Assembly: GCF_033439725.1 (NCBI RefSeq)
Contig: NW_026944385.1
Coordinates: 1,550,001-1,614,000 of the forward strand
Length of the DNA stretch: 64,000 bases
Reading direction: 5' to 3'
DNA from: Neurospora tetraspora
Taxonomy: Eukaryota > Ascomycota > Sordariomycetes > Sordariales > Sordariaceae
In this document: positions 22,323 through 33,529 of the stretch, in pieces
How positions within the stretch are numbered: position 1 is the first letter of the stretch
How the letters are laid out: every line of letters begins with the position of its first letter
Made by a program: the position numbers and the translations under genes
Notes under the pieces: generated by a model
What the model saw: the letters and a program-made list of their open reading frames with translations, nothing else
Told to the model about the DNA's origin: nothing
Databases searched by the model: none

Positions 22323-23067
22323 GGTGCCCATCTCCTCTAAAAAGATGATTCAAATGGTCCTGGAACCTAAAAGCAAGGGAGAGTTCAACGTCCTGATACC
22401 AGAGAATGTCAAAAAAAAAATGTCAAAGAGGGGATGCGCACCTCTGCAGGCATTGCCTGTCAATCTATTCTGCTTAGTATCCAATCACAATTGACCGTAT
22501 TGACGAAAGGGGCAGTTGGAGCGTGCACTTGGACATGGTACCCTGGTACCCCACCCCCAAGTTCATCCTATCCTCCATTTCCTTTACTTGTACATGTATT
22601 TCCTCCCAGACATTAAACCATTTTCTCCAGATGTTAGACGATATCGTCTAGATATTGGTCATTCCATCTTGGATATTGGCGATTCTGCCTTATTCAACGA
22701 GGCGCTTCAGTCTTGGCTAGTTCCGACGACAGGGTGCTGTTTTCACTCTGTTCCTCCGAGCTTCCGTGTTGTCAGTTCAAGCTGCTTTGTGACCTCAACG
22801 AGCTTAATGCTAAGACGGCCACGGTTCAACAGGTTGATCGTAGGGACTTCGTTGTCCACAGATATAACCATACTTTTGAAGCGCAAGTCGAAAACAAGTC
22901 AAATCAACTCTCGGGTTTGATTTGTCTAACAGGACAGGAACAGAATCACCATGTGCCATAAACAAGCCAACCAAATGCAATATTTACTATCATTGACTAC
23001 CTTTATCCAAACCCCTCATAGCATATCTCGTCACAGAAGCAGCACTTGCTACACACACCCTGCTGAT
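22323..23067. other. Intergenic region, 3' of the amine oxidase pseudogene
   Basis: No gene is seen. A run of A at about 22410 and a repeated GGTACC pair near 22537-22550 are the only features noted. Confidence 0.35.
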
Positions 23068-25659
23068 CTAAACGATGGAGCCGGTTTGGAAGAACGGGTT
23101 GTTAGGATCATAGGGGAACTTCCTCACCACGATATCACCGGTGTAGCCCCACAGATCCGCCTCGACCGGCTCGAACACCAGCTTGCAGGTTCCCTTGTAA
23201 TCCTCGGCCTTGGTCTTTTGTCCAAACGTCTCGACCTCGGTGGCCTTGCCATCCGAGTAGTTGATGCGGACCTGGTTGACCGTCTTGCGACTCTCGTCTC
23301 CCTCAAAGTAGTTGCTGGGCATGAACTGCACACCAGCGTGCGCCGTGGTCATGACCGTGTTGGGCAGATCGCCCGTGTGGGGGAGGTGGTGCATACCCAG
23401 GTTGAGCCACAGGACGAGATCCTCTTGACGGAGGCTCTCGCCATCGAAGAACTTGGAAAAGTCAATGGGTGGGTCGTGCACGTCCTGGCTGTTGTAAGGG
23501 TGCGCCGCCCTGGGCTCAGTATCCTTGTGCTTGGTGATCTGGATGTCGTACTCAGCCCAGCGGCCAGCGTTGGCGAGGTTGGTAGAGTTGAGCACGGTCA
23601 AGTGGGCAGTGCCTGTAGATGGGAGAACACGGTAACCCCGGAACTCGCCGTGCTTGTTCCTGACGTCCTCGTTGACAACGATGACTTGCGTGGCTTGGTT
23701 GGGAGCCCAGTTGAACCGGCCTTCGTCCTCGCTTTCGACAAACGACCTCTCCAAGTGCATGGTATTCCTGGCCTTACCCTTAGACCATGGGTATGTAACG
23801 GTAGTGGGCGCCATGGTCACCAGCTCCACGGAGTTGTTTGTGCCGAGGATGTCAAAATCAGCCTTAAAGTTAAGCACGTGGTCGTGCATGCTGCCAGAAA
23901 GGTTGTCATGGATCTTGAAGCCATAGTCCTCGTTGCCGGCGAAGTAGGCGGACTGGATGTAACCCGAGGCGCGGACCTCGACCGAGATGGAGCCGTCAAG
24001 GAAGAACTAGTAGCTGAAGGAGTAGTCGTAGTTGCCGACGGTAGAGACGAAGCGAACAACGAAGTACGTGTTCTTGGTCACCGACGTGTAACGGTTGGTG
24101 GTGTGACGCTGGATCGGGTAATCAGAGACGTATTCAAACATGCAGATGCTGTTGATGTGCGTGTGGGTGGTCTCCGAGATGTAGAAGGAGGAGTTAAGGT
24201 AGGTGGCGTGCGTGGGGCAGTCGTAGCCCTGGACGAGCTCGAAGGCGTAGGGGCCAAAGCCGTAGAAGGTGTCGAGGTAGGAAACGCCAGAGTTCAACGG
24301 GTCGTTACCTGGTCAAGTCAGTTACGAGCTCAGGCATATCTCTCGCGAACATGTGCGAAAACCTACCAGCATAGTGAGCCAATGCCTCCTGCAGACCAAG
24401 CTCGTACAGAATCCTTTGACCCTTGTAGCGAATGTCGTACAGAGCCATGCCAGTATCTCTGGTAAATCCAATGTAAAAGCTAAAATCCATCCACTCGACG
24501 TACTTTTGCTCATGATCGACGCCGTATCTCGCACCAGCTGGAGCAACGATGGTCGGGGGGTAGTCGTAATCCAGAGGAGGAACATCTCCGTTCTGGTCAG
24601 TGTCCGCCCAGGCACCGGGGAGATTGGGGCCGTTCTTCTTGAAGCAAGAGCTCCAGTACGCCTCACGGAACTCTTCGGTGGTTGCATAGAAGGTGCCGTT
24701 GTAGAGCCACCCCTCGAGCGACCACTTGCTAGGGTCACGGCCGGTGATGTCGGACATGAAGTACAGGCCCAGGGGCAGCAGGGTTTCAGCATCGAAAACA
24801 TCGTCAGCTGGAGGGAGGGTCCAGAAGCCGTCCCAACGGATGATCCTGCCATCATCCTGCCACAAGGGATCAATACCCCAGACGTCTAGGGTGTCGTTCT
24901 CCAGACCATGGCCGTGCCGTTCCATAGGTCGAGAGTGATGTCGGCAATAGAGGCGCTAATCTTCCAGATCCATTCTTCGTATATAATGTCATCGTCCGCA
25001 TCGAGGTTACGGACCTTTCCATCACCGCTGGGCTTGTTGTAAGGAAAAGTAAGGGGCTCCCATGAAACGGTTGCATTGTCGAGAGGGAGAGGACCGACGA
25101 GGATGTCGGCGTAGTAAGGGTTTTCGGTTGCGCGGTTGTTCAAGAGGACGTGGGCGTACGTGGTAGGAGCAGGCGCATCGCCATCAATGAAGGCAAGGGC
25201 ATCGGTCTTGTTTGGCCACATGGCCTCGACAAGTTGGCTAGTGGTATAACTGTTAGAATTTACACAGAGCCCCTGCCGAGTGTCTCAGACTCACATGGTG
25301 TTATCCCAAGGTCCAGCCTTCTCGGTGACAGTCAGGTTGAATTCTTCCTGCGCGAAGAGCCACTCTATCACCGATGAAATCTCTTCGCCTGTCAGCGGTC
25401 CCCAGACGTTGGGCTTGGGAGCAATGATGCTCTTTGCTAGGACATCGGCGCAAGGGACCTCTTCGGCTCGTCGAGTGTGGCTCTGACCCTCAATGGCGCG
25501 TTTGATGTGATTCGACATCTTCTTGCGAGCAGGGCCTTTTCGTACACAGTCGGCTTTGGGTTCGGGGCTAGGTCGAGCGACGACATCGTAGGCGAGGGAG
25601 CTCAGCACCAAGGCCGAGGCCATAATGGCTCGGGGGCTGAGAGTGTCGAGGAGACCCAT
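23068..25659 (-). pseudogene. Secreted copper amine oxidase, broken by a frameshift and an in-frame stop
   Basis: Three exons on the minus strand: 25659-25295, 25237-24367 and 24308-23068, with introns of 57 and 58 bp. The product would be about 825 residues. Family marks are clear: the catalytic-base block YLDTFYGFG, the cofactor site TVGNYDY (the Tyr becomes topaquinone), the copper ligands HDH in GSMHDHVLNF, and the third His in MHHLPHTGDLP. These enzymes oxidise primary amines to aldehyde, ammonia and hydrogen peroxide. The N-terminus may be a signal peptide. Two lesions are visible. One base appears missing at about 24906, because the frame ending DLWNGTAM must move by one to read ENDTLDVWGIDP. 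A TAG at 24007-24009 follows NYDYSFSY and precedes FFLDGSI. Spliced length is one short of a multiple of three. No intron can remove either lesion, so this is called a pseudogene, sequencing error aside. Confidence 0.88.
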
Positions 25660-27431
25660 TGTTGCCTGATGAGCACAACGTTGGGACAGAAAGTAGTGGT
25701 GTAGCAGTTGCTGATGTCTTCATGGCGAATCTGGGGGGGCGGCATCGCCAGCTTATATTTTCCCCAGACATGATCAACTGGTACCTTTAACCTTCTCGTG
25801 CTGCCGTTCCTGACCCTGGGAGAGATCCGTGAGACGTTCATTGGAGATTTCTGTATGTCATGGTCTTTCCAGCGCTGACCGATTTGTCTACCAATAATTT
25901 GATCAAGCTGAGAGTAAGATCCGATATGCATGGGGCCTGGATGTCTTATCGTAGGTCCGGAAGGATTAGCTGCTGTACCATAAGAGCTAGTGTCCGCGGT
26001 GTGGATGATGGACCTGCAGGACCCCAAGGTAGCATTGTCGTTCCCCCGATTGCTGTACTTCTATTCCCATTTCGGTTAAGAAGAGGCCGAAGTGGTCTGG
26101 GGTTGTTCGAGAAGCCATGATCGAGGTCAGCTCCACGCTGTTATCGCGAGCTTTCGAGTGTTGAAGTCGGTGTTGTTGGTAGAGAAGGAATACCGGCTCC
26201 GAGACCGTTGTCTTGAACTCTAAATGCCGTGACACGACGATACAACGCGAACTTTCCGAGACAAAAGAAGATGGCGAATCCGAGTTTGACTCTGCGATGC
26301 TGGGAGAAGCGGTAATATCGGATCGCAGGGTGAGATTGTTTGTCCCACGTTGCGCAGTCCCGAGTTCCCAAATTCCCCCGCGTTCGGAGAAGCCCGAGAT
26401 GCCGGCCGGGGTGGCTTATCGTCCACTGATAACTCGCCCGGTTGTAGTGACCGCTTGAGCCGGTGGTGGTGTGGTTCGCCGAGCTGCGTCGCCGAGCTGC
26501 AGTGAGGGAGCGTGCCTGCCGCTCCACGTTCCGTGATAGTGCGGGGTCAATGTGCCAAGCCCAGGCCCCCATTCGGTCTCTCCTTCTGTATCTGAGCGCC
26601 GAGTAAGACTTCAGGTCTCGTCATCGACGACGAACAACAACAAAAACATCATCTACTTGATCCTCCATTGTTGAAGCTGCCCGAGCACAATATGAGCGCC
26701 CTGGCGATTCCGTGTTCATGGTCCAAATCGATTTCATGACAACGCGAAGAGGAGGATGCTGCGGCATTGACAAGGTCTGCCTCCGATCCCGTCCGCAGAC
26801 GCCAACCTTACTGTTCTTATCTCTGACTGCTGGAGTGCTGCTCTGATCGCGCTCTTCTTTACTGATAACGGCTCGGTGAGCGACAGATATTTCCTTCCAT
26901 TTCCTTTCACAGCCTACATCTGAGCTCTACCTGAATAGTTAGACAGTACTTTAACCTCGGCGACCAACAGGTCTGGTGCAGTGGGATGGGGACCCCTCAC
27001 TGCCTATCTCCTTATCAGCCACCAACACCGGCGTGGAGGTTAGTGGACTACTTCCACCGATCAGGCCAAGCTTTACCTGGTTGTTGTTTGCAATACATAC
27101 AGCACGTGGAAAATATCTGGTATCAAGCGTTTATCAAGTGCTGTGATGTAAGTGAGAGGATTCAATTCCCAATCAAGTTCTTTCTTCCTGCCCGTTTCTT
27201 GCGGGGAGTGGCCAGCCCCCGCCCAAGACCCCAGACGATGCAGCTATCTTCGCCTGTAGTGTAAGTGACATGCCAAAACCCTAACCCTCATATGTCCAAC
27301 TTGGAGCCCAACCACCAAAGACCACAACTCTCCCCTCCGTATTCAGGCCATACTGACGCCGTCTTGAGTCTCTGAATAGGAGGCAAATATCCTCTATTCA
27401 TGATCCTTTCCGAATGATCCTTCCTTTTCCA
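25660..27431. other. Intergenic region upstream of the amine oxidase
   Basis: The first few hundred bases are the amine oxidase promoter. Frames such as 26141-26572 on the minus strand are composition-driven and lack motifs. A lone double AACCCT unit occurs near 27280. Nothing else is recognised in about 1.7 kb. Confidence 0.35.
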
Positions 27432-28418
27432 TTAGAACCTCCCCCAAGGCACCTCCAGCGCGCCGTCCTCCATGCCCGTAACGACCTGAATCCGCTTCGA
27501 GTCCGCAAACCGAAAGTACACCGTCCAGGACTTCCTAACGCCCGGCCAAGTATCCTTCTTCCAAAACGCGTTCGTCATGCGGATCTGGCCCCTCCTCCCC
27601 TCGAAGAACTTGACCAGTTCCTGCAACACCGACGGCGTCTCGATGCGTTCCGGTCCGTACAACGCCGCCAGGATCTCCACCGAGCCGTTGTAGGGAAGTC
27701 CCGTCCGCCACGGCCGGTGGATGGTTTGTACAAAATCTGACGTTTCTTCTGCGGCTTCTTGCTCTGTCGATTCGGTGTGCTTGTCGGCCCTGATACTGAG
27801 GACGGCGGTATGCTCGGGGAGGTTGAGTAGGTGCACTCCCCCGTTGTTGTTCAACCCCACGAATTGGTAGAGCACTGTCAAGGTTTTGACGGTTCCGTAA
27901 GCTGGATCGGGCGTCAACACGTTGTAGAGATTGTACATGTCGAAGATGATGCTGTCGTCGGATGCCACCATCGCCCGGATATCGTCTGTAACACTAACGC
28001 CACCCCAGGTGGCGCCGATGATAACCAGCTGAGGCGGCTGGTTGGGGAGATGGGGGAACATGTTGTCGTGATGTTCTACTTCTTGGTAGGCTGGGCTGGA
28101 GTCAGCATCACTGCTGCCCATATAGGTATCGGTCTTTGGGTATTCGGAACCTTGGCCCTTGCCGTCGCTGCTAATGTTCTCCCAGTCGTTGAGCATCGTC
28201 ATGGTTGGCGTCAGAGAGGATGTTGGTGGTATCTGGGAGGAGCTGATCAAAGCACCGCGTGGACGGTTTACAGAGAACCGTAATATATAGAAAGCGATGA
28301 ACAGTTCTCCAATGCAGACGAGTAAGAATATCAAGTCAAGTGCCTTCTGGGCTTGTTGGCGGCCAGACAGCGGTGGCCTCTGGGCCGGTGCTGCTCTTGG
28401 GCGGACATGTTTGGACAT
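27432..28418 (-). CDS. Single-pass membrane protein with DnaJC11/DUF3395-like motifs
   Basis: A single exon of 328 codons on the minus strand from the ATG at 28418 (MSKHVRPRAAP); the frame extends upstream only to a non-ATG codon. A basic N-terminus is followed by one hydrophobic segment at about residues 28-47 (LIFLLVCIGELFIAFYIL), a Ser/Asp-rich linker and a folded C-terminal domain. Two motifs recur in that domain: IIGATWGG with DPAYGTVKTLTVLY, and ILAALYGPER. They resemble the beta-rich DUF3395 type of motif (AxYG plus DPxxGxxKxLxVxY), so a distant relation is possible. Topology is probably N-in with the domain on the other side. Function is unknown. Confidence 0.7.
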   Translation of the reverse strand: MSKHVRPRAAPAQRPPLSGRQQAQKALDLIFLLVCIGELFIAFYILRFSVNRPRGALISSSQIPPTSSLTPTMTMLNDWENISSDGKGQGSEYPKTDTYMGSSDADSSPAYQEVEHHDNMFPHLPNQPPQLVIIGATWGGVSVTDDIRAMVASDDSIIFDMYNLYNVLTPDPAYGTVKTLTVLYQFVGLNNNGGVHLLNLPEHTAVLSIRADKHTESTEQEAAEETSDFVQTIHRPWRTGLPYNGSVEILAALYGPERIETPSVLQELVKFFEGRRGQIRMTNAFWKKDTWPGVRKSWTVYFRFADSKRIQVVTGMEDGALEVPWGRF

Positions 28419-29645
28419 GGTCGTGGCAAGGGTCTTCGTCAATGTTACACTGGTTGCTGATTGGTGTTGGGGTGATTTCCTCTTTCTGCTTCGTTGGACA
28501 CTGGCGAATGATGGTCAACGGTTGCCTAGTTTCCCGCCCAAGGAGGACTCGAGACAGAGAAAATTCACGGGGTGTGTATGTGCCCGTCAATAATCCAAGC
28601 TCCAGGATTGGTGCCCGCCCAGGTCGACATATGCAGTCGGCAGTCAGTAGTCAGGCAGACATGAGGACGGAATCCGTCAGTCTGCTCGAAAATACGAAGT
28701 GTATGCAGGTTACGAACAGGTTATTAAGGCTCTCGAGTCCCTGGACAATTCTGTCCTACAAGACCGCTGTTGACCAAGTTTGCTGATAGGGGACGGACGT
28801 TTTTGCCCATTTATTTCTGCTCCCGTATCCATGGGATGAATCTAATGGCCTCAAATATTCTCAACTGGCAACGCGGCAGAATCTTCGAAAGGCTTCTCTG
28901 GCACGCTCTCGACAAGTTTCATACGTCCAACTTAATGGCTCGCGGGCCTAATTATCTGGCGGAGTCTTCAATACCAAGACCTCAATTCCATGTCCTCCCC
29001 TAAGGTATCCAATGCCGACTCAGTCTCCTCTATCTTCATCACTTACTGTGTCTGCTTAGAATCTCTGCGCATACTCAAGTGGCTCGGGGCTAGAACGCGT
29101 ACCACCTCGAATCTTCGGTGCCATGTCCATCGACGGATGTTCCGCCAAGTTGCGATATCACACGGGTATTCCCTGTCGATGATACAACGTCCCCGAGTAA
29201 ACTGGCATGATGACAAGCGAACAAACCTACAGCGATGTTCTTTCAACACCATCCGGACGGAGCTACAGAATATTGTGGTACCTGTGACAACGGATACCAA
29301 GGGACCCAGCTACCAGAACCGACAAAGGACCGCACAATAACTGGAGGATGGTAGCAAACGTGTCTGTGATACAGCTAACGCGGCCACGACTTTTTGACAG
29401 CTCGTGTATCGTTTCACCCATCATGTGCCGGTTACACTCTCCGCCTTCGTGGTCTTATGCCCTGAAGTATCGAAATAGGAGCATATATGGGTAGGTATTA
29501 GATGTGGGCTGTGTCCAGCCAAAGATGCTCGGAACCGTTTACTCGAGCTTCGCCGGTTACCAGTCAGAGTTGGGCTCACATTTAGCTTCAACGTCTACAG
29601 GATAGCCCCGACCTATTAGTACCATCACTTCTGCAAGACTTCGAG
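28419..29645. other. Intergenic region between divergently transcribed genes
   Basis: About 1.2 kb separates the divergent starts at 28418 and 29646, so it should hold both promoters. Short frames on both strands lack motifs. Confidence 0.4.
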
Positions 29646-30431
29646 ATGGTTCTGCAATCGCTCAGCACAGCCCTCTTCCCCCTAGTCCTCCTCTCGGGGG
29701 TCTCTCTAGGACTGGCAGGACCACCCAGACATAAGCATGAAATCCGGGACGTCCCCAGCGCCCTAACCAGCACTCAAACCGAGGACGAAACCACACAATA
29801 CTACTACTTCACCGAGTCATACACCTCGCTCCCACCATTCTGGCCACCACGACCAACACCACACAGCAGTGACAGCACAACGTCTACAACAACGACATCA
29901 TCACCAGAATACCCTTACTACTCAGATTCCGACACCACCACGTCCTCCTCGAACTTCACCACACCCACTACCACCTGGAACTTCACCACTCCCTACACCA
30001 CCACCTGGACCAGCTACTCCGACACCTGGGGCGACCATAACACCTACCCAACGCCCAGCAGTGCAGCCACAGATGATGAAACCACGACCATCTCCGTAAT
30101 CAAGACCCTCACTTCCTTTACCACCACCGTGGTGTCCAAGACCGTCAACAAGCCATCGTCTACAAAGCCATCCAGAACATCATCATCCAAGTCGTTCACA
30201 TTCAAGACGACACCGTTTGCAAACTTGACGACGTTTACCTCCCCTAAATGGACGACTGTTCCCGTTGCCTCGCTGACGGGTACTCCTTTCTGTTCGAATG
30301 CGGCGGACCCGGATAGTGGGGTGGGAAATCATTGCGTGTGTGGGAATGGGGAGACTGTGGGGGTGATTCCGTTTAGTAGGGGGGGTAATGCTAGTGATTA
30401 TCAGCCTTGTGCTTATACTACTGTTGGGTAG
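29646..30431 (+). CDS. Secreted Ser/Thr-rich protein
   Basis: A single exon of 261 codons. The N-terminus is a good signal peptide (MVLQSLSTALFPLVLLSGVS then LGLAG), followed by a dibasic KHEIRD region. Residues about 40-200 are dominated by Thr, Ser, Pro and Tyr with many N-glycosylation sites (NFT, NLT, NAS), typical of a heavily O-glycosylated cell-wall or extracellular protein. The C-terminal 55 residues contain three or four Cys in CSNAADPDSGVGNHCVCGNG and QPCAY, a small disulfide-bonded module. No GPI signal is seen. Function is unknown. Confidence 0.75.
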   Translation: MVLQSLSTALFPLVLLSGVSLGLAGPPRHKHEIRDVPSALTSTQTEDETTQYYYFTESYTSLPPFWPPRPTPHSSDSTTSTTTTSSPEYPYYSDSDTTTSSSNFTTPTTTWNFTTPYTTTWTSYSDTWGDHNTYPTPSSAATDDETTTISVIKTLTSFTTTVVSKTVNKPSSTKPSRTSSSKSFTFKTTPFANLTTFTSPKWTTVPVASLTGTPFCSNAADPDSGVGNHCVCGNGETVGVIPFSRGGNASDYQPCAYTTVG

Positions 30432-30537
30432 GGGGGGGAGGAAAGGGGGTGGTGTTGAGGGGGATAAGTGGGACACTGGAGGGAGGAATGACAAACCCGG
30501 GATTATGTATGGTAGGTTTGAGTCAAGCATTCAACAA

Positions 30538-30609
30538 GGTCCGCTGGCTCAATGGCAGAGCGTCTGACTACGAATCAGGAGGTTCCAGGTTCGACCCCTG
30601 GGTGGATCG
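30538..30609 (+). tRNA. tRNA-Arg (anticodon ACG)
   Basis: A 72-nt cloverleaf without intron. The acceptor arm pairs GGTCCGC with GTGGATC (two G-U pairs). The A box is TGGCTCAATGG, the anticodon loop is CTACGAA, and the T arm is CCAGG-TTCGACC-CCTGG. T-rich runs downstream (30611-30650) fit RNA polymerase III termination. Confidence 0.95.
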
Positions 30610-31040
30610 AGTTATCTTTTCTTTTGATCTTTTTTTCTTCCACCTTTGTTGCTTAAACTTTTACTCACTGATGCCAATCTTGAGACCATCATTTTTTTGC
30701 TTGAACTTGCAGCAGAGCATATGATCATGACTGCAATTCCCAACGTCGTGCACAGGAGCAGCCGTCATCTCCAAACCCGCTTTTTAGGCGCTGTCATCGG
30801 ACATGCACCTAAATCGGACACTCTGATTCGGTAAAGGAAACATTCGTTCAATTTCAGCCTCCTTTGCACTTCACATCTTCCTTCCCAAATTCTCAACTTC
30901 ATCCCATTCAATCCTCCTTCAACATCTCCACCCCCGAATCCCTCCTCTTCAGCGTCCCGGTCTCCACAACTTTCCCCTCATCCACCCCCTCCTTCCCCAT
31001 CTTCCCCTCCCTCATCCTCCTTCCTCATCCTCCTCTCCCT
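30610..31040. other. Intergenic region
   Basis: Includes the tRNA terminator at the left. From about 30890 the plus strand is strongly pyrimidine-rich (long CT runs), the 3' flank of the minus-strand pseudogene that follows. No gene is seen. Confidence 0.4.
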
Positions 31041-31458
31041 CTACTCCCTCCTCCTCCTCCTACTCCTCAAATCCGTCCCATGCAGCTTATCCATCAACCC
31101 CGGAATCGCTCCAAACTCCACATTAAACAGCTCATGATGGGCATCATGATCCCTCGCCATCTCCAGCAGTCCCAACAATTCAAAATCATAACCCGTCCGG
31201 AGCAGTGGATTTGATCATCGCATCAAAGTCAGTAGCCAGAAAGGTGGGCACTTTGCCGTGGCCCAGAACCTCGAGCCGGCTGTTGGCGTAGTCCATCCTG
31301 ACGTGATTCGTGTCGCATAGCCCGACGATGCACGAGGTTGAGCTGTAATCAGTTGCAATGGCATTGTAGAATAAGTCGGCTCGGCCACCAGTGCCGACGA
31401 TGGCGTACCGTTTTCTTCCCATGCCACCTTTGACAAGGGACTGGGATGCTTCGCTCAT
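31041..31458 (-). pseudogene. Gfo/Idh/MocA oxidoreductase with a large internal deletion
   Basis: The minus-strand frame from ATG 31458 encodes a typical N-terminal NAD(P)-binding start: KRYAIVGTGGRADLFYNAI, then GLCDTN, then a segment ending FDAMIKSTAPDG. At that point the family should continue with the rest of the Rossmann fold and a catalytic domain for roughly 300 more residues. Instead, the sequence moves into another frame that reads as a plausible C-terminus (GYDFELLGLLEMARDHDAHH, then FNVEFGAIPGLMDKLHG) and ends at TAG 31041-31043. The simplest reading is a deletion of several hundred bases with a frame change near 31190. Family members oxidise sugars or polyols. The next gene rightward is a divergent, equally decayed transporter. 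Confidence 0.7.
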
Positions 31459-32255
31459 CTTGAGGGTGGCTGTTCAGATCCAGCCAACTGGGAGGAAGTC
31501 GAGTTGTGAGAGAGCTCTACCGCGGAGTGCTGCGGGCCAGCCAGGAGAATGTCAGTTGTGTGAAGCAAAAGGCACGAGGCGTGGAACGTTAAGAGGAAAA
31601 GAAAATCGAACAGCACCCAGTGTCAAGATGGATGTCTATCATGTTCCTCGGTTCCGGCTCGCCCCGTGCCCCTCGGTCATAGATAACCCAGATCCCGAAC
31701 ATTAGGCTGAAGAGGACGAATGCATCGACACAGGTGCCGGCTTGATGGGAATAATGGTGGTATGCACCTCAACATCACTGCATCCTTCAACCCCCAAAAA
31801 CGTGGGGAAGTGCGGAGAGAGCAAGATCATGGCATGGGATTGGGTTGGTTAAACACAGGGCAACATGGTCTAGAAAATTGACATATCACGACCAAGGTAA
31901 ATGGTGTAGATGAAGGGAAGGCAGGTAAACAACCTACCCTGCAAAGACATCCAAACTCTACAGCCAGTTGAAGTAGAGGACGCTTTTCTTTGGGTGTTCC
32001 GTCATGAGATGAGGTGGCTGGGCTTTGATGCCTCCGTGGTTCGTCCCAGACTCCTGGGAAATACCCAACCCTCTTGCCATACAAGTGGTGTGGTTCGGGG
32101 TAAAAGAAGGCGGTCGATGGCCCAGCACCCTTTATCTGAAAGGGCCGCCCTCCGGGGATCAGACGAGACATTGCCCGCTGGGCCCGTTATTAGGACGACG
32201 ATCCAGCACTGGCCAAGATCCCACATTAACAACAAAACCTTGACCGAAGACAACC
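31459..32255. other. Divergent promoter region between two decayed genes
   Basis: About 800 bp separate the ATG of the minus-strand oxidoreductase from the ATG of the plus-strand transporter. Nothing coding is recognised. The arrangement suggests a former shared regulatory region. Confidence 0.4.
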
Positions 32256-33529
32256 ATGGCTGCAGACCAGGGGAAGGGACAGGACGATATCACTCTTGCG
32301 CCTGTCCATAACGAGCCCACCAAAGGATTGCCCGCGACAAGGCTACAGACTTCCTTGCGAACCATGCCGAAGGCGGGTCATCCTTCACTACCGAAGAGGA
32401 AAAGGCCGTTCTGCGCCGGATCGACCTTTGTGTTCTGCCCTTGCTCCTCGGGGCATACCCGACTTCAAGTCCTTGCTCGGGATGCGCTTCGTGCTCGGGT
32501 CGTTCGGAGCCATGATCGCGCCGAGCTGCGTTGCTGTCACGCAAATGTGGTGGCGCCGGAGCGAACAGACTCTGCGGACGAGTTACTGGAACGCCATGAA
32601 CGGTGTGACTTTTATCGTGGGCAGCCTCTTCACCTACGGCCTGGGCCATATCCACAGCGACAAGATGTTCCGCTACCAGATTGTCTTGTTGTTCTGCGGC
32701 CTCTTGACAGTCGTGTATTCCGTTGTTGTTCTCATCTTCAGTGCCAGACTCGCCGATGGAGGCCAAGTATCTCAGAGAACGGGAGAAGGTTATTGCGGTC
32801 GGGCGGCTCAGAGCGAACCAGATGGGTGTCGCGTCAAGGACGTGGCGATGGGACCACGTGGTGGAAACGCTCTTCGACTTGAAGACATGGTGTTGGTTCA
32901 TTGCTATCATTGCGATTTCGTAAGTGTTTTTTGTCCGTTTCGGTTACATGTTTAGATCAGCAAAAAAGACAGCAAACTGATGTTGGGATACAGCATCGCC
33001 AGCGGTGGCATTGGGACTTTTGGCAACCTCATCGTCAAGTCCTTTGGATACTCGAGTTTCGAGACCATCCTGTTCAACATTCCGTTCGGCGTGATCCAGG
33101 TCGTTGCCGTTGTCGGGACTGGCTGGTTAGCCACTAGGTTCCAGCGCAAGGGCTTGGTGATTGCTGGCGTCAGCGTCCTGCCCACGATCGGAACCATCCT
33201 GATGCTGACGGTGTCGCGAGAGCACAAGGGCGTCCTAAGGTGATACCAAAAAGAAGTGCACGTCGGCCATGGTGTTTATAGGAATGTGCACTGGCAACGT
33301 CATCGGGCCTCTGCTGTACTCGACCGGCCAGGCGCCTCTTTACCGACCCGGCCTGATTCCCTTCTACCTCATGTTCCTCAATCGCCGGCATGCTCAAAGG
33401 CGGGAGGAGCTGGGAAAGACGGCGGAGGTCGGGGGTGCCGATGCCCACCAGCAACGGTCGCTCGGGAAGGATAACGCGCTGCAGGACATGACGGATCTGC
33501 GGAACGAGTATTTTATCTTTGTGTATTGA
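32256..33529 (+). pseudogene. DAL5-type (anion:cation symporter) MFS transporter, multiply disrupted
   Basis: The start MAADQGKGQDDITLAPV and the end RNEYFIFVY are both present, but the body is broken. (1) A one-base loss near 32326 shifts the frame before ARDKATDFLANHAEGG. (2) After IDLCVLPLLLGAY (first membrane helix) about 80 residues are missing and the frame resumes at DFKSLLGMRFVLGSFGA near 32460. (3) Another shift near 32740 precedes PDSPMEAKYLRER. (4) After a normal 74-bp intron (32920-32993), about 30 residues are missing between SREHKGVL and DTKKKCTSAMVF near 33240. (5) A membrane helix is missing between LYRPGL and IPFYLMFLNRR near 33355. Intact relatives carry allantoate, vitamins or other organic anions. 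This gene cannot make a working transporter. Confidence 0.85.

Noticed and set aside
23990-24020. An intron hiding the in-frame TAG of the amine oxidase
   Set aside because: A CTACTAG acceptor exists, but no donor can be used without removing the cofactor site NYDY; the flanking residues on both sides belong to the conserved domain.
22951-24465. A 504-codon plus-strand open frame
   Set aside because: It is antisense to the copper amine oxidase exons, whose motifs and introns are convincing; the frame has biased Val/Arg/Leu composition and no motif.
30407-30724. A 105-codon frame overlapping the tRNA-Arg gene
   Set aside because: It reads through the tRNA and has no motif; it is a by-product of the RNA gene and flanking T-rich sequence.
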